Part shown: one piece after another, positions 1-15,300 of the stretch
Layout: the number at the start of each line of letters is the position of its first letter
How positions within the stretch are numbered: position 1 is the first letter of the stretch
The notes under the pieces: generated by a model
Seen by the model: only the letters and a program-made list of their open reading frames with translations
Databases searched by the model: none
What the model was told of the DNA's origin: nothing
From: Trichobilharzia regenti
Lineage: Eukaryota; Platyhelminthes; Trematoda; Strigeidida; Schistosomatidae
Reading direction: 5' to 3'
DNA: 64,000 bases
Assembly (NCBI GenBank): GCA_944472135.2
Contig: OX235263.1
Span: 90,490,721-90,554,720 of the forward strand
Made by a program: the position numbers and the translations under genes

Positions 1-257
1 GTATAAGCACTTTCGATTCTTAGTTGGTGCAGAGCTTTTTTTCAAATTGTTCCTGTTACATCACACGTACACGTATAAAGAGATTTTAATTTTCTTTGAA
101 CCAAAGTCTATAAAATTCTAATTCTGATCTGATCTCTTGATAATAATCCCATTATATAAATATATATTTATATATAAATATATCTACACATATTATTACA
201 ACATATCTAAATATTGATATATATATATATCCATTTATTACCAATTAGAGTGTCACA
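1..257. other. AT-rich 5' flank of paramyosin
   Basis: This stretch holds runs of TATATA and no recognisable coding exon. It should contain the 5' untranslated leader and perhaps an upstream non-coding exon, but no promoter or transcription start can be placed because TATA-like strings occur throughout the AT-rich sequence. Confidence 0.4.
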
Positions 258-338
258 ATGAATCACGATTCAGAATCTCATGTGAAAATTTCGCGAACTA
301 TTTATCGTGGGGTATCCCCAAGCACAACTAGACTTGAG
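258..338 (+). CDS. paramyosin exon 1 (residues 1-27)
   Basis: It starts at the ATG of [10 protein letters not shown] and ends ...TTRLE before donor gtaaat. It encodes the non-helical head and the beginning of the rod. It is followed by the gene's only short intron (183 bp). Confidence 0.95.
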
Positions 339-3300
339 GTAAATTTAAACTTTCCTTATTATAACTATTATCATTATTCTCATCCTCATATTTGAGTTAT
401 TCACCTTATTAGATTTCACTGTAATCATAAAATGAGCAGTGTTCATAATACTATTGTTAATATTATTGCTTGTAGAAATATATTTATGTATACCCCCCTT
501 CTTTTTTCTTTCTTATTTTAGAGTCGAGTCCGTGAATTAGAAGATCTTTTAGATTTGGAACGGGATGCTCGTGTCCGAGTAAGTCTTGCCCAGTATTATT
601 ATTATTACTATTATTAATATTATTATTATCACTACTATAATTATTAATTATGCAGTAGAATTGATATTTTTAGTAATGTTGTATTCTCTGATCTAGATAT
701 GATTATTTGTTTAATTGTAAACGTTTCATTGCCTTTCTGGACAGCATAGTTTCAGTGAAACAAGACCCAACTAATGAAACTACATGAATACTTTATATTG
801 AAGTTAACACAGAAATAATGTTGTCCAGAATAGGTACTTGGAAGCGTGATGTGCGATTAAATCATCTAGTTTACAGAAGACATTCATCTAAGCTATAGAG
901 ATCTCTTATCGATTATTTCGGAGTTTATATGTTTTTTTTAAAACTGAAATTGTGATGTAACCTTCCTTAAGATTGTATACTGGATTGTTCAGACGCTGAT
1001 TAGTGTTGATGACAACCTCGAAACTTAGCATAAATCAAAAGGCTTTCTGCTTACTGACATTCACTATTAGGTTGATTTAATTAAAATTAAAAGTAGGAAA
1101 ATTGATAAGTTAATTTTTTGTTTCAATTGTAAATATTTTTAAAATAATTCTAAATTAACTGTTTAATTAAATTTAAACAAAATTTTATGGAGGTATACAT
1201 GTAGCTTTAATTGTTTAGAATTAACCGCCTGGTAGAACTAATTGTTCAATATTCAATGTCCGATAGGTGCTTATTTTAACATTGGTGCGATTTCATCGAT
1301 AAATAATTAAGGTATCTTCAGTATGAATGTAGTATTCATTCACTGAAGTTTCAACTGGACCACACACACACATACCTCTTCAAAATTATTTGAAATTCAT
1401 TTGTCTTTACAAGTTTACTATATGTTGTATATAGATGGGTATCAGTGAAGAAGACATGAAGCTTATAGCTTCATTTTAGCTTTTAAGACTCTGTTCGTAG
1501 AAAATGATAACTTACAACAAATCTGTGATGACTCTAGTCATAAGGTGAGACTTTATGTTAATTACTACGTTAAATTACTAGAGAGGTTGATAAATTCATA
1601 CAATCGAAAGATGAAATATTCGTTGACAAATGTGATAGTTTGGATATGGAAAAAATCCCCATTTAGACACTTAGAAAACAAAAAGATTGAACAGCGAAGA
1701 AATATTTACTTTTCAATTAGATCCCCATCTCTGGCTTTACTCTAAAATATATCCATACCTCATTTTTATTACAGTACACAACAGTTTACCAATCAAGTGG
1801 CATTGATATGTTTGTTAACAATAATTAGTCAGTGTCAAAATGTCAATGGGTTGATAATTAACGAAGACAATCAATACACCCAATTAAAAGGTGGAAATGA
1901 TTAGAATAAATTAATTTTACAAGGATAGCACGTAAATTAAAGATGAAGTGATCCAAATAAATATAAAATAAAATAATTTGGACAATTATAATTTTTATAA
2001 TTTTAAAGGTTTAGGGGGAGGGGGCCAAACAGTCCGGTTTATACATTTATTCACGTAACAGTGGCCAAGGTAAAGAAAGTGGCTGTACAAATTTCTTCTG
2101 AACACAGAGGTTTGGCTTCTTCAGGTGGATGCCTATTGCTTCAGCTGTATGTAGAAGACGAACTCGTAGAGCAAAATTAAGATTAGTCAGAATGCGATAA
2201 ATAATTTTAAATGCAGTATTAACGTCAACCTTATGCTCACTATCTACAAGGTGTGGTAAAATAGAGCTACGAATAGATCTTGTTTGTCCCTTCCTTAACC
2301 ATGTTGGATGATGTTCGGAAATACGATGATAAACCTGCCTGATTTTCCGCCCAATGTAGCTGGCTCCGCAGCTGCAGTCAAACTGGTAGGTACATATAGA
2401 AGAGGAGGCAAATTTAGGTAGTTTATCCTTATTTCTCGAACATAGAATACGGGTGGTTGTGAAGAGACAACGTACCTTTGGATAGTACCAAATAATTGTT
2501 GCCTCATTTATTTTAAAAGTATTCTGCCCTTTTATTTTTCTATTGAAATGATTATTCCACGAAGTAAATAAACCATCTACTTTACCTTGTAGAGTATATA
2601 CTACTATGCAATTCTGTCAGTAGTATAGGTTCAGATACTATTTAGATTTTAAATATTTTTTTATGAATTATGCATACACTCCTTACTACAGGTAATAAAT
2701 CAGGTACACAAGCTCTTTGTGTTATATTCTTTCCTCATTTGAAAAAAAACGTTTCGAAGTCACACTAGAAGTTATCTTCAATGCTGACTCAAAAGAAATT
2801 ACATTTCACTCACCTTCAGATGTATATTGAATTGTGTATATCGATAGTCCTGAATTTTTTAAAATCTATTTTTAAACTAATAGACCCTGTCTAAATTACG
2901 TAATTCCGTTGTACAGCAGAATTCAACTAGTTTTCATATGTCACAGGAATTCAATAGGGCCGAGTAACTTAGAAGGTGCAGTAATTTTGTTGGAGCACAC
3001 TAGATGACGAAGGTAGTCAGAATAGGAGCAAAACAGTGTTGAAGACGGACTGAGCTAAGCGAAAAATTGAATCTATCAAGGTTCAATGATGACTCAACAG
3101 GACGACAAAAATTTATTATGAAAACCTCTGAAAATAAAATACTGTGCATTCATTTCGATTAATCGAACTGACGCTACATAATTCTAGCGTAATTAAGCTT
3201 TCATATTATCGATTTTTCTTAGTTTATAAGAGGAAGTATGGATTTGTTTGTGTATTTATTATTGATTGAATATTGAGATGTTGGACATTGAACAATTCTC

Positions 3301-6300
3301 AGCTAGGCTTCTTATTTATTCTTTAATCATACCTGCAAAGTTCTCCGCATTAGCTATGTCAAAATGATGAATACCATCAATAGAGGGATGATAAACACAG
3401 TGAATAGTTAAGTATGAGGGGATGGATAGCTTAACTAGTTAGGTATAGTGTGATTCTATATTAATGTTTATTTATCAAGACGAAAGCTCAGAATCTTCTG
3501 ATGCTTTTAGTTGCATCGATAAGTGCCATCCTATCTGAGCAGTAGTTATCTCTGCTCGTCATGATTGTGTGTGTGTGTGTATGTGTGTTCTATCATCTAA
3601 ATTGGGTATATTTGATGATGATATCTGTGTGGGGAAGGCAAGATCAATAGTGATGAGGCAGTTTAGTTTAGCGATGTACTCACAGACGTGGTTCATTCTG
3701 ATTCTATAAGGGTGACAATAAGTTGTACTGACGTCTGGCAGTATTAATATAGGCAGCCAAAAGCTTAATAATAATTTTACTACAGTACTAATAAGAAAGT
3801 AATCCGCTGAATATGTTGATTAGTCATTGTACTGCAGAACAATAAATAGTCCGTCAAAATTATTGTCAAAATTAGAAAACCTAATGAAATAGAAGAGGAG
3901 AAACACCACTCTTTACTTGACGGGATAACTCCCTAAAAGCCGGTTGTCTATCTGCTTATCAAGCATATAATGTGAAGATTATTCACTCTTCACAGGCTGA
4001 AATATTCCCAGTTACCAGGAGGTCTATTCATTCTTGATTATAGTTGCTTGATTAATTTTACGGGATGAGGTTTCTTCTGGCGTCATGCCAAACCTTTCCT
4101 TTTTCCCACTCTTATTATCAGCCTAACCAGGTAAAGGAGTGCGTCTGCTGGCCAGGGATCGAACCCCGATCAACATGAAGCGTGTTTAGCGAGCCACCGA
4201 CGCACCTTTTGAGCGTTACCTTCCGTTAATTCTGAAGATATACATCATCATCATCATGTTTCATATACATTGAATGATCGATATTTATTTGCAAAAAACA
4301 CCCATTCGAGACTTGTATTTCTATTGATTAGTTAGTGTTTAGACTTTGTCAACAGTCTGGTTTTGATATTTTCAAGGGTATTCAACAGGTGAATTGTACT
4401 GTTTTTGAATTTCAATGAGTCTTAAAATCTTTCATCAGGGTGATAAGAACATTTATCAGAGATTGCCTATCTAGTAAAGTGAGCATCAATACATGTTCAA
4501 TCAATTTTGACAGGTAGACGTTAATAAGTCATCCTAGTATACCTGCTCATGTTAAATTCACTCCTCTGACAGAATGTTAGTAATATATTCCGATATATTA
4601 ACGATGAATAGGGGGGGGGAGGAATTCATTTCATGGTATTCGACAGCCGTGGAACCAACTGGATGCTAGATGAGGCAAGTAAATCAAGACATCGGAGTGA
4701 CTGAATCTATATTCAGTTTATTTCCTGAGTAAAGATGATGGCAAAGGCTACAATCAACCTAACAAAAGTGTTAGAGAAAATGTGTAAGAACATTTGAGAA
4801 ATTTTAGTTTGTGACTTTTCTGTAGGCTAACTGTCTTCAGCTTGTCTAAAGGTGTATGTGGCAAAGATGAGTTGTTTTTCTATAAAGAGACCAATGTCAA
4901 CGAGATGCTTTGACGGAAGATGAACTGCTCTGAATGTCCATCTTTTCCCATTTCATAGTCAGACTGATTTCTTTCCCGATCCAAACATCAACTGTAGTCA
5001 ATTAGTTAGTTAGTTGGTCTGGTGTGTAAAATTATTATTTTTTTTTGATTTACAGCTTGATTCCACACCGTATTTTCGGTACAAGTATGGAATTTTCAGC
5101 GTGGATATCTGTAGCCCAAAATTCGCAAGCCGACCATAGATATCAGGTGTGCGTCGGCGTGGGCTCGAACCCCGGACCATGTGCATGGTAGGCGAGGATC
5201 CTAACCACTGTGCCACCGACGCACTTAATTCCTAGTGTCTGACTAGGATGCAGTGGGAGATGCAGTTTTCTGTCTTTCCTTAGATATCAGAAGTCCTATT
5301 CCCACATAGTTTCCTTGATAGAATGTTTAGAACTCTTCCCCAGTATCTTATAATCAATCATTTAAAAAATTTGGTAACTTTTACAATCATAAGGAAAATA
5401 ACTAAAGGGATTAGGGTTTTTGTCTCTCAACTTTCCACATTGTTGATATTTTAAATCCAAAATACTTAAATTCTCGTAAATTCTTTTTTCTGTGTGTATG
5501 TGCTTTTCTCTAGGCTGAACGACATGCTGTTGACTTAAGCTTTCAAGTCGATGCACTTTCGGAGCGTTTAGATGAAGCTGGCGGATCTACAACTCAAACT
5601 GTAAGTTATCTGTAAAAACATACACATACACACATTTTAATCAATCAATAAACAATATTGATTTTTATTTTACTTGGTTGATGTTGGTGGCTATCAATGG
5701 AATCTGTGTGATACACATTTCGTCCTATTTGAAACTCATCAGCCAGGTGCACCTACCTGGATTTTCATTGAGTGCGAAACTACAATCCACTACACTCAAA
5801 CATCCTAAAGTATCAGTTGTTGAGGAGCGCCGGATTAAGACGAAACAACTACCCAGTTTGCTTTGTTAAGTCATAGCATCTGTTTTCAGAAAGCAGATGA
5901 AACGCTCTACTGATTGTCTTGTCGTTATTTTCATTTTTATGGTTGTTGGAGATTTAATTCCTTCGCATTCCTAGTGGAACATCAAATTCGAAGCTGGTGA
6001 TGTAAAGTTTCAGAAGCAATGGGATTATTCTCTGTTTACGAGGCAAAGTTGCAACCCTCACACCCAACCTTACCTCTTCACTGGGTTTATTACTAGCTGA
6101 ATGAAGTTTGAAAGTACCTCGGAGGGGGAGGGAAATCGAACCCGAACCATGTGAGACGTGACTAGTGTGCATGTAAACGCAAGTAGTCAAATTTGAGTCA
6201 CGTAACAACATAATGTTTACAAAACTTGTTGAAAAACAATCAGTCAGTTCTGTTATTCACATGAACCAGAATTTTGAAATGTTTACCGAAATTCCAATTG

Positions 6301-9300
6301 TCGCATTTATTTTCAAGAGACAAACATTGCTTAGGGAAATCATTGGAAACCAGGGTGCACTGGACAGCTAGCTGTTCTAGCCTATCCTAAGACTTTTCGG
6401 TAGTGTTCACCCATGACGCTGCCAGAGCGCCAACTCGGAACCTACAAGTTACAACATTAAGCTCGTTGGCCATTTGGTCACTTGGGGTGGAGGAGAGGAT
6501 CAGTTTGGTAACTGTCTTGTCACCAATGCTTTAGACGAGCACTGACCTCCCCCTGAAACGTCGGACCCTACCGGTTACAACTTCCCAGTGTAGCTGCTTC
6601 AGGGTATCTTCCATCCATACAGTAGCCATCAGGGGAGCTGGTGAAATTATTTGACGAAATTAGTAACACAGGTAATTATACTACTTCGTAATACTTACTG
6701 GATGGTAAACATCAATTACGTAACCATGGGAGCGAGAATTTGTGATAATATTACTGCTAATGACAGCCTTGACATTAGTACTATAAATAGTAGTAGTAAT
6801 AATATGAATACCACAGTTTTTTTAAAAACATAAAATACTTTCGTCTTCTTACTTTCATTCATCTATGACCATATATGGAAATTTGTGTAGATTTCATGTA
6901 TGCGCACATAAGTGTGGGCACCACACATACACACACACACAATCAATACAGGCAGTGAGAAAGACACTGACTACTGACTGCCACAAAAACACGCAGTCTT
7001 ATAATGAAAACATTTCTACCGAATAGATTAGTACTATATATTTGTGTGTTATCGCTTTTAATACACCCACACCCTCACACACACAAACAAACATATGATA
7101 CTTATTGATTTTAACGAAAAAGTGCTATTTTCTATTGCAAGGAGAAAGAGAGAGAGAGCGTGTGTGTGCGTGCCAGGTTTTGCCCTTTCCATCAATAATA
7201 TATACACAATATCTTTTTTTTTGGCTTACACCATTTGTTTTCGTAAGCCTGTGAACGTGAATGTAACAACACCATTTTTCTTTGGCCTACACACCTTCAC
7301 CTCTTTCCCTCTCTGCCCCTCTCTTGCTCTCTCTCTCTCTCTCTGCCGTATTCAATTCACACACACACACCCTACATGCATATGTGTTATATTTGGATCT
7401 CCCGTTGATTATTGTCTTAAAAGCAAATCAAGCTAAAAAAGAAACAGGGATAAAGGCAACAAAACGGAATTGAAAAAAAAGAAAAGAAGAAAATACCTTC
7501 ACATTTCTACGAAATGAAAAAGCAAAAAAAGCTGTTCAATGTTCAGTGTTTTCTCTTTCTTTAGCGCGAAAATTAAAAGCGTAGCGCTACATTCAAATGA
7601 CAATTTGGACGACACATATGTACACACACACACAAAGAAAGTTTATTCACTTCATTCTTCCTCTTTTGTTAATTCATCTTGTCGAATAACTAGGATATGA
7701 ATTAGAGAAAGAGTTTTTCTTTAGGGGAATATTCATTAGGATAGTTTATATTTCTATAGTTTGGTTTTCAATGCTTCTCTAACTGAGATCAATCCGTGAT
7801 CAACTCGTAAAACATAGTTTATATTTCCAATGTATTATTATTATTGTTCCCTTGAGTTCCTAGTGGAACATAGGGCTTCAACTGCACGTCTCCATTTGCT
7901 TCTGTCTTCCTTCTGCTGTACTTTTCACATGCATCCATGTTAGTCCATACTCTTTCAACTCATCCTCTTCACACGATCTCCTCCATGTCACCCTCGCACT
8001 GACGTCCAACTCGCCGCTTCCCTTTCGGGTTCCACTCGAGCAGTGGCCTGACACGCGCGCGATGTCACCCAGCGCCGGCCTCCTCAGCGAGTGCCCGATC
8101 CATCTCAATCCACTTTCTCCTGCATATTTGTTGGGCGATTGATTGGTTCTTGTTTTGTTTGTTCCTTCCCATAGTTTCTTGTTGGTGGTTCTTCCCGGCC
8201 CGGACATCTGATCTTCAGCATACAGGGAAGACGGTTGTTGTTGATAAAGGTTTGCAATAGCCTGTTGGAAATATTCTTTGTGACCCGCCAAGTTTCTGAT
8301 CCTTATAGAAGAACTGACTGACTTGACGTTGTTTGTATTGAAAATGCGAATTTTGTTGTTGATGCTGAGTGATTACTAGCTCGCTAGTTTTCTAGCCGGT
8401 CCCAACCCCGGATAAAGAGGGAGGGTTAGGGGGTGGTGCTAGCAACTCCACCCCGAAAACTTAACCAAATCGCTACAGAAACTTCAACGCACAAATATTT
8501 TAAAAATTCTGAAAATATTTCCAATGAATTGATTTTTACTGAGCCGAAGTCTCCCATATCTGTTAACATCTAGGTCGCCTAGTATGCATGCTCTGAGGAT
8601 ATTTGAAGGTTAAGATGACAGTTGATCGATTCGACTGTCAATAGGAATAACATCACTCATTGGGAATGCTGTGGCATCCAGTTGATGAGTTTCAAATAGG
8701 ACGAAACATGTGTTGTGGAATTGTGTGTGTGTCAGTTACCACCAATGCAAAAAGTCGTTATTAGCCTGAAAGTATTCAGCATAATGGGGTTAGATTACTG
8801 GATCTTCAGTTTTGTACAAAACTCCTCTCAAAAACTGTGTGTTTTGGGTCTTCTCTAGTAAAGTATGACTGTCACTCACTGATTTGAAGATTGTCAATAA
8901 GAAATTGTTGTTATTCCTTTACGTCCCTAATGGAATGAACATAGGTCTTCAGGGTAGAAATTCTATGTTTTGGGAAGCGGTGATTTTATTTTCACTGCAT
9001 GCCCAACTTCATTTTTTTACTGTCATTACAACCGGCTTAGGGAGGATTAGAAGTGTGTCTGCTGGTCGGGAATCGAATCCTGAACTCTGTGTGTGTGTGT
9101 GTGGCGTGGCTAGCGAGTGTTCTACCGTTAAACCATCGACTCAATGTTTGAAATGTAAAAGTGACTGGTACCTGTGTAAATAAAGAAACGGCAATAGGGG
9201 AAAAATGGTTTCGTCTTTCATATTAATGTTATGAAGACATTCGAATCAATCAATAGTCTTCTTTTAAAGTAACCTTTCAAAAAACTCTTTCTTATCGAAT

Positions 9301-12300
9301 GTTTCCCGACCCTGTTTCAAACAGTTGCTTATTTTATGTACTGGTAATATTAAATTTACATTTGAGGATGAGCATTTCCGTCAGTTAGATGGTCAGTCGC
9401 CACTGGAAGTCCCATAATTGAAAAGGCTTTTTAAGGCAGGTACATGAACCATATTGTAGTTATTTGTGACAAGACAGCAGATAGCATAAAGATTCTTAAT
9501 CGAACGGATATAATACAAAATTGTATATTGTTAGCATGTATGAATATTCAAGATTTAGTTTGTAGGGATTCAATTGGTTTCAGGTTAGATCACGGGTTGA
9601 TGTCAGTTAAGGAACCATTGAAAACCGGCCACAGGGAGTACTAGACAGCTGTTTCGTCAGCCCAGTTCATGATACATGGACAGTACGCACCCACTTCCAA
9701 GGGTGGAACCCAAGACCTTCCGGTTACAAGCAAGCAGGCTCGAATATCATTCAGCCACCGGGACTTGATTCATTGGCCAACCCATGAATTCTAACTTCTA
9801 CCAATTCATGATTTTGGTTGCACCACCAATCAGTGTCATCGGCAGGGAGTCCATCCTCACTCCTGACAGGATGGACTTCACTAGTCATGACTTCTCACTA
9901 GAACTCCAGGCAACTTCGTTCTGTAGCCAGTCACTACCAAGCATGAAGGAAAATAGTAATTGCCTGCAATTTTAGGATGTATTTCTAACTCATCGACGCG
10001 ATAAAGAAGTCAACCTGGACAGGACAGTATCAAAATTACTATAATTCCTGTTAAATACTTGTTCAGACGTACTCAACATGCTTTTTTAAGGAAAGCACTT
10101 CAGACGAAGAAGGAACAAATCTCACTAAAATATGATTAGATCATAACTATCCTCTGAAATTCGCTAAACGCTATAAAATCGCTAAAAAAGGTCTCCATCA
10201 GTCAAACTAACTCTCCCCCTCACAAAAAAAAATATTTTATATAACTTCACAGTTAAGCAGTGCCTTTAAACGTACATGTAAATTAGGTTTCGGTCTTAGC
10301 TACAAAATTGCTTAAATCTATTTTGTGTTCAGAAATTATTTGCTATTACCCTGAGCCTGACTCTGGAGTTCAACTTTCAGATCGTGGTGACAGGATTTCA
10401 TCATAAGCTAGCATTAATTGAAGAACCATTGGAAAATCAGCCACAGGAAGGAAGTACTGGACAGCCATCTGTTTTGTCAGCCTATTTTGAGACTCTTCAT
10501 TGGTACGCACCCACCTCGGGGGTTTCGAACCCAGAACCTTATGGTTACAATGCGAGCGAACTCGCTACTGGGACCTGATCCTTCAATGGACAGCCCACGA
10601 ATTCCAACTTCTGCCAATTAGCACATGGTATAGCATGACCAATAGCCGATGACATCGCTGGCTAGTATTCGTCCTCACACCCCTTACCTACTGGTCACGA
10701 CTTCCCACTAGAATCACGTTAGTTAGCGAGTATCTCATTGAAATCAAAGTGTTCTTTTTTCACGGAATAATATTTACGCCATCTTCCCTCTCACCTCTTA
10801 TCTGTGATCTCAACATCCAAATACGTTAACCTATACTAATTTAGTTTTAACCATTCATACTCTGTTTGTTGCGTTTTTTATTAAACATGTATGACAAGTA
10901 TATGCATGTGTGTGGTCAGAATTTCGGAAAAATATCGCGCAAACACATTCACTAGACATTCACACACATACACTTCCTTTTCTTTTTTTCTCCTTAACGT
11001 TCTCAGTGGAACATACGGAGGGCTTCAAGCTAGAGGCTTGAAGTTTTGGTCGCAGTGGTGCCTGTTCATTTTAACAGGAAGAGGTGGCTAGCCTGTCTCA
11101 TGCCTAACCTTTTGCTCTCTACAAGTCTTATTACTGACTTAGTGAGGTAATGGAGGGGTGCGTTGGCAGCGTCCGGGGATAGAACCCCGGACCATATGAG
11201 GCGTGGTTGGCAAGCATTCTACCACTGTGCCACCGACGCCACATATGCACACTACATCTTCTTATTGTTCTGTCGAAACTTATAAAGTGGAATTAGTTGA
11301 TGTAGAGAGAAACGTTTGACTGGGTTGTAAAAAGAATTAAAGGTGGGCACTGAGAATATCGATTGTAGAAACATACTTCTCTTCTTCTAACCAAATTATT
11401 CTACTAACACTTTAATATTGAGTGAATAACCTTTTACTAATCCAACCTTATCATTATTTTACTGTATAGTCAGTCAGTCATAAAACTTTCCTGTTATTTT
11501 TTTTATTGTTATAAAACCCGCCATTTATTTTTCAGTTGATCGTTGAGAATGCGGTAAGACTAGTGTTAGAGATAGATGATGATTAGATTACTCATGTGTA
11601 GCATTTCAAACCTACTCCACCCCTGCCCGCCTTTTTCTTTATTCTTATCTATAGTGTTAATGTATTTCGTAGAGTTGGTAATATCCACTTATTCATATCT
11701 CAACTTTATCAACTTTGAAAAAGCCTTTGGTAGTGTAGCGTCGACTGAAAGGTGATTTGGAAACTATTTCGGTACCACCAAGGGGTGCTGCCGACAATTA
11801 TAAATCTCATTTAATAGTTGGACGACAATGGTGCATGTCAAGTAATCCACAAAGGGGAAACTCACGGAATCCTTCGAAGAAGTGAAGATGCAGTAAGACA
11901 AGGTTGCCTACTATCGCCAATGATTTTCCTGATTGTGGGTGGTAGGGTGGATAATGCGACAGACAGACAGTGGCAAGCTACGAGGAAACAGGCATAAAAT
12001 GGACACACAAAAAAACTTGGAGGATCTGGACTTTGACGACGATATATGTCTGATTTCTCACAAACTGTGAGATATGCAGGTGAAAAACAACAAGTTGGCG
12101 ACAGAAGAAGCATCCAGAAAAGATAGTTCTTCAGGTGAACATGGAGAAAACAGAGGTGATAAAGATTTCTGGCCAACAACTACAACAACAGACAACAATC
12201 AGCATAAATGGGATAAATCTGAAGGAAGCAAGCCGTCACCTGCCTACTCACCTTCCTACCTGGGAAGCATCTTTCCATCTAAAATTGGACATAACAGACG

Positions 12301-15300
12301 AGGATTGGGAAGGCAAGATAAGCTTTCACTACTCTCAAGTTTGTGTGGAGATCGTCAGCAGTACTCAGCTGGAAAAGTAAGATCCGGATTTTCTACTCAG
12401 ATGTGAAGTCAGTGCTGCTTACTATGTGGAACAGAGACTTGATGCCGCATTACGAAGAGCACTTCATATCAACTAGACACCTTCATCAACAGCTGTCTGC
12501 ACTTAATACTTCGCTTAAGATCAGATGGCCAGCCAGAGAAGATCAACAAGAAGGAGGATCTCTGGCAATGAGCGAACCAACCAGGAACTGACTGTGCAAC
12601 AAATCTGCAAGAAGACATGGAGGTGTATTACAGGCCATACTCTGAGAGAACAATCCACCATCATGTGAGTGACATCACACGCCAGGTTATCACTCAAGTG
12701 GAACCTGAATGTGAAGCAGCGAGTTGTGCGAGAGTGGGGTGACATAGAGGAGGAGGTGATGTGAAGAGTAGAAGAAGAAGGCATGTGGGCAGACATGGAT
12801 CCAGGTGAAAAAGTTGGCGGCAAAAAGAAGGCAATGGAGGCTAAGCCCTACATTCCTCTAAGAACTAAAGGAAACAATAATAATAATAATATAATTCACA
12901 TCTTGAACTATGACGTTCATGAATTCACTCCCACCAATCAGTATTAAGTTTTATCCTTACTTTTGAACACATTTAAAAACATTGAACAACTATTAATAAG
13001 CATGTGTTTTCAATGTTCAATAGTTGCTTACAACAAAACGAAAATAATGATTAAAACAAAATAATAATAATCAAGTTATTATTCCATATACACAGAAAGA
13101 GGGAGAGATTTATTGTCGTCATTTATAGGGTGCAACAGGGATAACCGAAGAGACCTAAAACGGATGGATAAGGAACACAGAAGGAGCAATAAATGAGACA
13201 GACATATTGAAGCTTGAAACATCCTATGGCGCCATGTAACTCACCTATAACTATCTTATAAACATTTCGGTTAGCCTACTTAGTATATTTCAGTCAGAGT
13301 GTGGCATTACATTTCCTTGTTATGTTAGATTTACTGTAGAGTACAACAATATTAATGATTATAATAATAATAATAATAATCATTATTATTATAGTATTGC
13401 ATCTCATCGTGTCTTTGTTTGTCTTCTTTTACTTTTTTTTCATTACTTTGTCTACTGCCTTTCATCTTTTCTAGCAAGAGTTGTTAAAACGTCGTGAAAT
13501 GGAAATTAATAAATTACGCAAAGATTTAGAGAATGCTAATGCTTCACTCGAATTAGCTGAAACATCAATGAGACGTAGACATCAGACTGCATTGAATGAA
13601 TTAGCCGCAGAAGTTGAAAATTTACAAAAACAAAAAGGAAAGTAAGTAGCTGTTTTACTTGTTGGGTATTTTCCAAATAGTTTTGTTTCACTCATTTATT
13701 TTTTTATTCTTTCACGTTCCCAGTGGAACATAAGGGGGCTTCAAGCTAGAGGCTGGAAGTTTCTGTAGCAGTGGTGCTTAATATTAGAGGATGGGGTTGC
13801 TTGTCTGTCTCATGCTCAACCTTTCCTCTTCACCAGCTTTATTTCTGTCTCAGTGAGGTAAAGGAGCGCGTCGGTGGCGTCCGGCGATCGAACCCCGAAC
13901 CATATACATGGTCGATGAGCGTCCTAAACGCTACGCCATCGACGCACCTGTTCCACTCATAAATATGTGCGTTGGTGGTACGGCGGTTAGGACACTCGCT
14001 GACCATGCACATGGTCCGTGGTTCAATTGCCGCCCAGCAGGCACATTCCTTTACCTCCCTAAGTCAGAAATAAAGCTGATGAAGACGGAAGGTTGGGTAT
14101 GAGGCTAGCTACAGAAACTTCAAGTCTTTAGCTTGAGGACATTTGTAAACAATTGTATTTGTAAAATCTCAGTGAGATTGAAATGAGTAATTTCAACGTT
14201 TCCTACATTCGCCAATCTCGTTTGAACTTCTTCAGGGAAATTAATCGAAATTAACATAACAGAGGTTTATATATAAAAAGGGGACAACTCTTGGTTTTAA
14301 AAACTCTGTCCAATCATGAGTCATAAAACAAGTATCAACAAGTATAAGAAACGAAATTGTATGAGTTGTGATCAAAATTTGACCTCGGACTTACAAATAC
14401 TGATCTACCTTATTGAATTGAATTTTTGATTTTCCCGTTGATTGATTGGACCGAAGTGCTCGGTCTCAGGTTGACATGTCAGCTTCTTGTGCAGATGATT
14501 CGACGATGTCTGGGCATTTAATTAGTATACAATTGGTGGATGGTGGCTAGTAGTGGAATCCAAATGACGAGTCCCAAATAGGGCGAAATGCGCATCCTGG
14601 ATTCCACTGTTAGCCATCATCCACCAATTGTATACTGATCTACCTTTGTTAAACACTTTAAAAATGTCTACTTCTCACTCGGCACCCAAATATTTTAAAA
14701 CTATTCTGTCAAATCTTGACGACAGTTCATTTGAATTATTTTGCAATCGAATTAAATTAACAAAAAAACTATGTAATTGGCACAATCATTGTGTTTTCAC
14801 TCTCAGTTGTCTGCAACAGAATGTGTATCCTAAATCCGTAGCTGTCGAGTCCCTTGACAACTCCAGTAGGTCGAATAAAGCAACTCAATCTTCAGAAAGA
14901 AGACAAAGCAATAATTTCGACAGGGTGCTTCAACTAAACTCTAATCCTAAACACCATAATTTTGTAAATACGTCTAATCATAAAATTCTAGATACTAACA
15001 GTTTGAACATACATGAAGGTGTGATGTTAGATGACGCATAGGAAATCCTGATTAATAAATAAGAATGGATATGTATCACCAATTAATAATAGTTGGTCAA
15101 AGTTCCCGACTGTCTATATCTTCTTATGGATATGTTAAGAAATCTTTTACAACTGTTTACCAACACGCGCACACACACATACACACTCTGTTTAAAGTGT
15201 TTAACAAAGGTAGACCAATATTTGTAAGTTCGAGGTCAAATTTTGATCACAACTCATACAATTTCGTTTCTTATACTTGTTGATACTTGTTTTATGACTC

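Noticed and set aside
590..640. CRISPR-like or structured tandem array
   Set aside because: Simple ATT microsatellite; no regular repeat-spacer pattern anywhere in the window.
1545..1745. 66-codon open frame in intron 2
   Set aside because: AT-rich chance frame with no splice context or family resemblance.
7095..7436. 113-codon open frame in intron 3
   Set aside because: Composed of GA, CT and CA microsatellite translation with no family resemblance.
12521..12823. Minus-strand open frame over the RTE fragment
   Set aside because: Antisense shadow of the decayed LINE coding region at 11693-12896.
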